This document shows, piece after piece, positions 61,867 through 64,000 of a stretch of 64,000 nucleotides of DNA (within the stretch, counting starts at the first letter, position 1; each line of letters starts with the position of its first letter). The notes beneath the pieces were generated by a model. It did no database searches. It was not told where the DNA came from and saw only the letters and a list, made by a program, of their open reading frames with translations. Source of the stretch: an uncultured Verrucomicrobiota bacterium (lineage in GTDB: Bacteria > Verrucomicrobiota > Verrucomicrobiia > Opitutales > Opitutaceae). The stretch is from the NCBI GenBank assembly GCA_903856725.1, contig CAIOCT010000031.1:60708-124707 (forward strand). The letters are read 5' to 3'. The translations under genes and the position numbers were made by a program.

Positions 61867-62045
61867 ACCCGCAGGGTGCAGCTGTCTGGGAAAATATGGA
61901 GCTTATTCCTCCAAGCTGATGCATTTACCTGAAAACGCCTCTGCCCACCCACCGGCGATTCACTCGAAAGCCGTCGGAGAGATGGATTTCGCAGCGGCGG
62001 CTTTAACCTCGCCTTACCGCGAAATTGCTTGGGTAATAACCCGCT

Positions 62046-63512
62046 ATGCCATTTTCCAAGCTCGGGCTCCCACCCACTCTCGTTAACGGTGTCAAAGCCA
62101 TGGGCTACGTCGACCCGACGCCCATCCAACTCCGCGCTATTCCAGTCGTGATGGGCGGCGGCGACCTCATTGGCTCGGCCCAGACCGGCACGGGCAAGAC
62201 CGCAGCCTTTGCGCTGCCGGTGCTCGCCCGCCTCGGCAAACACGAAGCTCGCGGCCCACGCGTCCTCGTCCTCGAACCCACCCGTGAACTGGCAGCCCAA
62301 GTTGAGACCGCCTTCCGCGATTTTGGCCGCTTCACCGACATTCGCGCCACGGTCGTGCACGGCGGCGTCGGCTATGGTCGGCAACGCAGTGAAATCCAAG
62401 CGGGCACCGACATCGTGATCGCTACACCGGGCCGCTTGATGGATTTCCTCAACGAACGCACGTTACGCCTCGATGGACTGCAAATCCTCATCCTCGACGA
62501 GGTGGATCGCATGCTCGACATGGGGTTCGTTAAAGATGTGAAGAAAATTATCGGCCTCTGTCCGCGTGAGCGCCAGACGCTATTCTTCTCCGCCACGATT
62601 CCGCCGGAGATCAATGCCATCGCCGCTTTTGCGCTGCGCAATCCGGCCCGAATCGAGATCGGGGTCGCCCGCACCGTTAACAAATCGGTCACCCACGCTT
62701 TTTATCCCGTAGGCACGGCGCTTAAATTCGAACTCCTCGTCGCGCTCCTCGAGAAAACTGATTTCCACAGCTGCTTAGTGTTTTCCCGCACGAAGCACGG
62801 GGCGGATAAAATCGCGCGTAAACTTAAAGCGGCTAACCACTCGGTCGCCGTCTTACACGCCAACCGCTCGCAATCGCAACGCGTCGAAGCCCTCGAGGGT
62901 TTTAAATCAGGCAAATATGAAGTGATGGTCGCCACCGACATTGCCGCACGCGGCATCGATGTGGCCGGCGTCTCCCACGTCATTAACTACGATATTCCTG
63001 CGAATCCCGAAGATTATGTTCACCGCATCGGGCGCACCGGTCGCGCCCAAGCTGTCGGTGAGGCCTACACGCTCACCACGCCGGAACAGGCAGGCGAAAT
63101 TCGGGACATCGAACGCTTCATTGGGCAAAAAGTACCCCAATTAAAACTGGAAGGTTTCAATTACAACGCCCCGCCACCGCGCCCCGCGATGGGTTATCAA
63201 GGTGCCGCCCCCACTCACAGCCAACGTCCGGCTTACGGTCAGCGTCCGAACCACGGGCACCAAGCCAATTCCGGCCCGCGGCCGGCCCAGGCCCCCCGCC
63301 CCGCCGCTGCGCACGCCCCCCGGCCCACTCATGCCGCCCCACACGCGGCCCCCGCGCCCCGTCCGCCAGCCGCGCCAGCGGCCCAGCCGCGCGCTGGCCA
63401 AGCACACACTTACATTCAACCTGGCCAGCCCGAGCAGCCCAGCAGTCACTCCGCCCCGGCGCCCCGTAAACCCGGTGGTCTATCCCGCGGCGGCTGGACC
63501 CGCCGCCCGTAA
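62046..63512 (+). CDS. rhlE: DEAD-box RNA helicase, RhlE-like
   Basis: A 488-residue ATP-dependent RNA helicase. Q motif (TPIQLRAIPVVMGGGD), motif I AQTGTGKTAAF, Ia PTRELA, II DEVD in place of DEAD, III SAT, V ATDIAARGIDVA and VI HRIGRTGRAQ are all present. The last 110 residues are low complexity, rich in Pro, Ala, Gln, His and Arg, and end in GGLSRGGWTRRP, as in RhlE/RNP-associated helicases. DEVD in motif II is a conservative change at the third position. The start ATG at 62046 has no Shine-Dalgarno. No neighbour shares its operon. Confidence 0.93.
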   Translation: MPFSKLGLPPTLVNGVKAMGYVDPTPIQLRAIPVVMGGGDLIGSAQTGTGKTAAFALPVLARLGKHEARGPRVLVLEPTRELAAQVETAFRDFGRFTDIRATVVHGGVGYGRQRSEIQAGTDIVIATPGRLMDFLNERTLRLDGLQILILDEVDRMLDMGFVKDVKKIIGLCPRERQTLFFSATIPPEINAIAAFALRNPARIEIGVARTVNKSVTHAFYPVGTALKFELLVALLEKTDFHSCLVFSRTKHGADKIARKLKAANHSVAVLHANRSQSQRVEALEGFKSGKYEVMVATDIAARGIDVAGVSHVINYDIPANPEDYVHRIGRTGRAQAVGEAYTLTTPEQAGEIRDIERFIGQKVPQLKLEGFNYNAPPPRPAMGYQGAAPTHSQRPAYGQRPNHGHQANSGPRPAQAPRPAAAHAPRPTHAAPHAAPAPRPPAAPAAQPRAGQAHTYIQPGQPEQPSSHSAPAPRKPGGLSRGGWTRRP

Positions 63513-64000
63513 GCCCACCCGCCGAGCGCGGTGATGGGGCCTAATTTTAAGCCTAAGCTCGGAGTGCCCCAACCTCCGAGCCGCCACAAAAGGCACAGAA
63601 ACCGACCAAGGCATGGCCACGAAAAACCCGAGAAACACAAAAACGAACTAAGGCATTTTTTACCACGGATGGGATCAGGATAAATTCGAGGCAGCGGTCT
63701 GGAAATTTAATCCTGATCGGATCCGTGCAATCCGTGGTTAGATTGATTCGGAATATACCAAGACATTTTTAACCGCGAAGGGTGCGAAGTGACGCGAAGG
63801 GGCGAGGGAGGAAAAGATGAAACTGGGGAAAGTAGAAATCTAGAAACTGAGATCCGGATCGGCCCTCTTACCTCTAACCTCTGACCTTTCATTCGCCTCT
63901 GTTTCGCCCAGTGGCGAGAACTGAGGACGAACACCGTGTTGATAGCAGTCAACAACGGTGCTGCATCTAGCCTTTCGCCTCTAGCCCCAAGCCTTAAGAC
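63513..64000. repeat. Intergenic mosaic of repeat-like elements
   Basis: No convincing gene is present. The DNA is a patchwork of short motifs. CCACAAAAGGCACAGAA lies near 63583. A long interrupted inverted repeat spans 63662-63738: ACCACGGAT and ATCAGGAT pair with ATCCTGAT and ATCCGTGGT. ACCGCGAAGG-type words repeat from 63771 to 63800. ctaacctctgacc runs near 63873. A hairpin lies at 63932-63960: CACCGTGTTGA against TCAACAACGGTG, with one bulge. The minus frame at 63707-63955 translates these repeats (QRLEVRG and similar) and I do not regard it as a gene. Confidence 0.6.

Noticed and set aside
63157..63534. Alternative frames over the Pro/Ala-rich tail of the RhlE-like helicase
   Set aside because: They arise from the GC-rich low-complexity tail of a clear helicase and have no features of their own.
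63707..63955. 82-codon minus-strand frame near the right edge
   Set aside because: It translates repeat words (QRLEVRG-like) and has no domain features.

Overview
The window (about 57% GC by eye) looks like a chromosomal segment of a Gram-negative member of the Verrucomicrobiota, most likely the Opitutales. That placement is inferred from gene architecture, not from a marker phylogeny. The clues are an LpxC-FabZ fusion next to lpxA, a fused CcoN-CcoO cbb3 oxidase subunit, an adenosylcobalamin-type ribonucleotide reductase, a TonB-dependent receptor, a sialate-esterase-like secreted enzyme, and start codons that almost never have a Shine-Dalgarno sequence. There is no rRNA operon, CRISPR array, prophage or recognisable insertion sequence.

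Layout. 1-626 (minus): the 5' two thirds of a MetX-like homoserine acetyltransferase, running off the left edge. 982-3023: proBA, proline synthesis. 3143-6838: secreted SGNH esterase and TonB-dependent receptor. 6869-13040 (minus): gltBD, glutamate synthase, with a possible sigma-54 promoter. 13406-13482: tRNA-Pro(CGG). 14042-16163 (minus): lpxC-fabZ and lpxA, divergent from efp. 16964-17611: beta carbonic anhydrase. 17672-26139 (minus): an eight-gene cbb3 oxidase operon (ccoS, ccoNO, ccoQ-like, ccoP, ccoG, a mini FixH-like protein, a TauE/SafE protein, ccoI). 26539-28240: potassium channel and a convergent PocR-AraC regulator. 28482-30974: class II ribonucleotide reductase.

31618-38769 (minus) is a tightly overlapping five-gene signalling operon: a multidomain hybrid kinase with HPt, a REC-kinase, a CHASE3-PAS protein without a kinase domain, a single-domain response regulator and an exported transglutaminase-like protein. 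39093-47764 is a small-molecule and glycan catabolism locus: two amidohydrolase-fold proteins, divergent from an epimerase-like protein, a DapA-family lyase, an M20 hydrolase, an unrecognised exported protein and a GH42-like glycosidase. It is followed by a dead fucosidase-like gene remnant. 48152-53481 holds envelope-related genes: a DUF4440-OMPLA fusion, a Sel1-repeat protein, and a lipase-maturation-factor-like membrane protein coupled to a SUMF1-fold protein. 53950-54025 is tRNA-Gly(GCC). 54118-63512 carries a VOC protein, glnD, a GAF-GAF histidine kinase, an HNH protein and two divergent DEAD-box helicases. The last 490 bases are a mosaic of repeat-like words.

No single stretch is plainly a new defence or mobile system. 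The best candidates for undescribed biology are the 39.1-47.8 kb catabolic locus, the 31.6-38.8 kb phosphorelay operon, and the DUF4440-phospholipase fusion at 48.2 kb. Functions are assigned from motifs read by eye; no database search was run.
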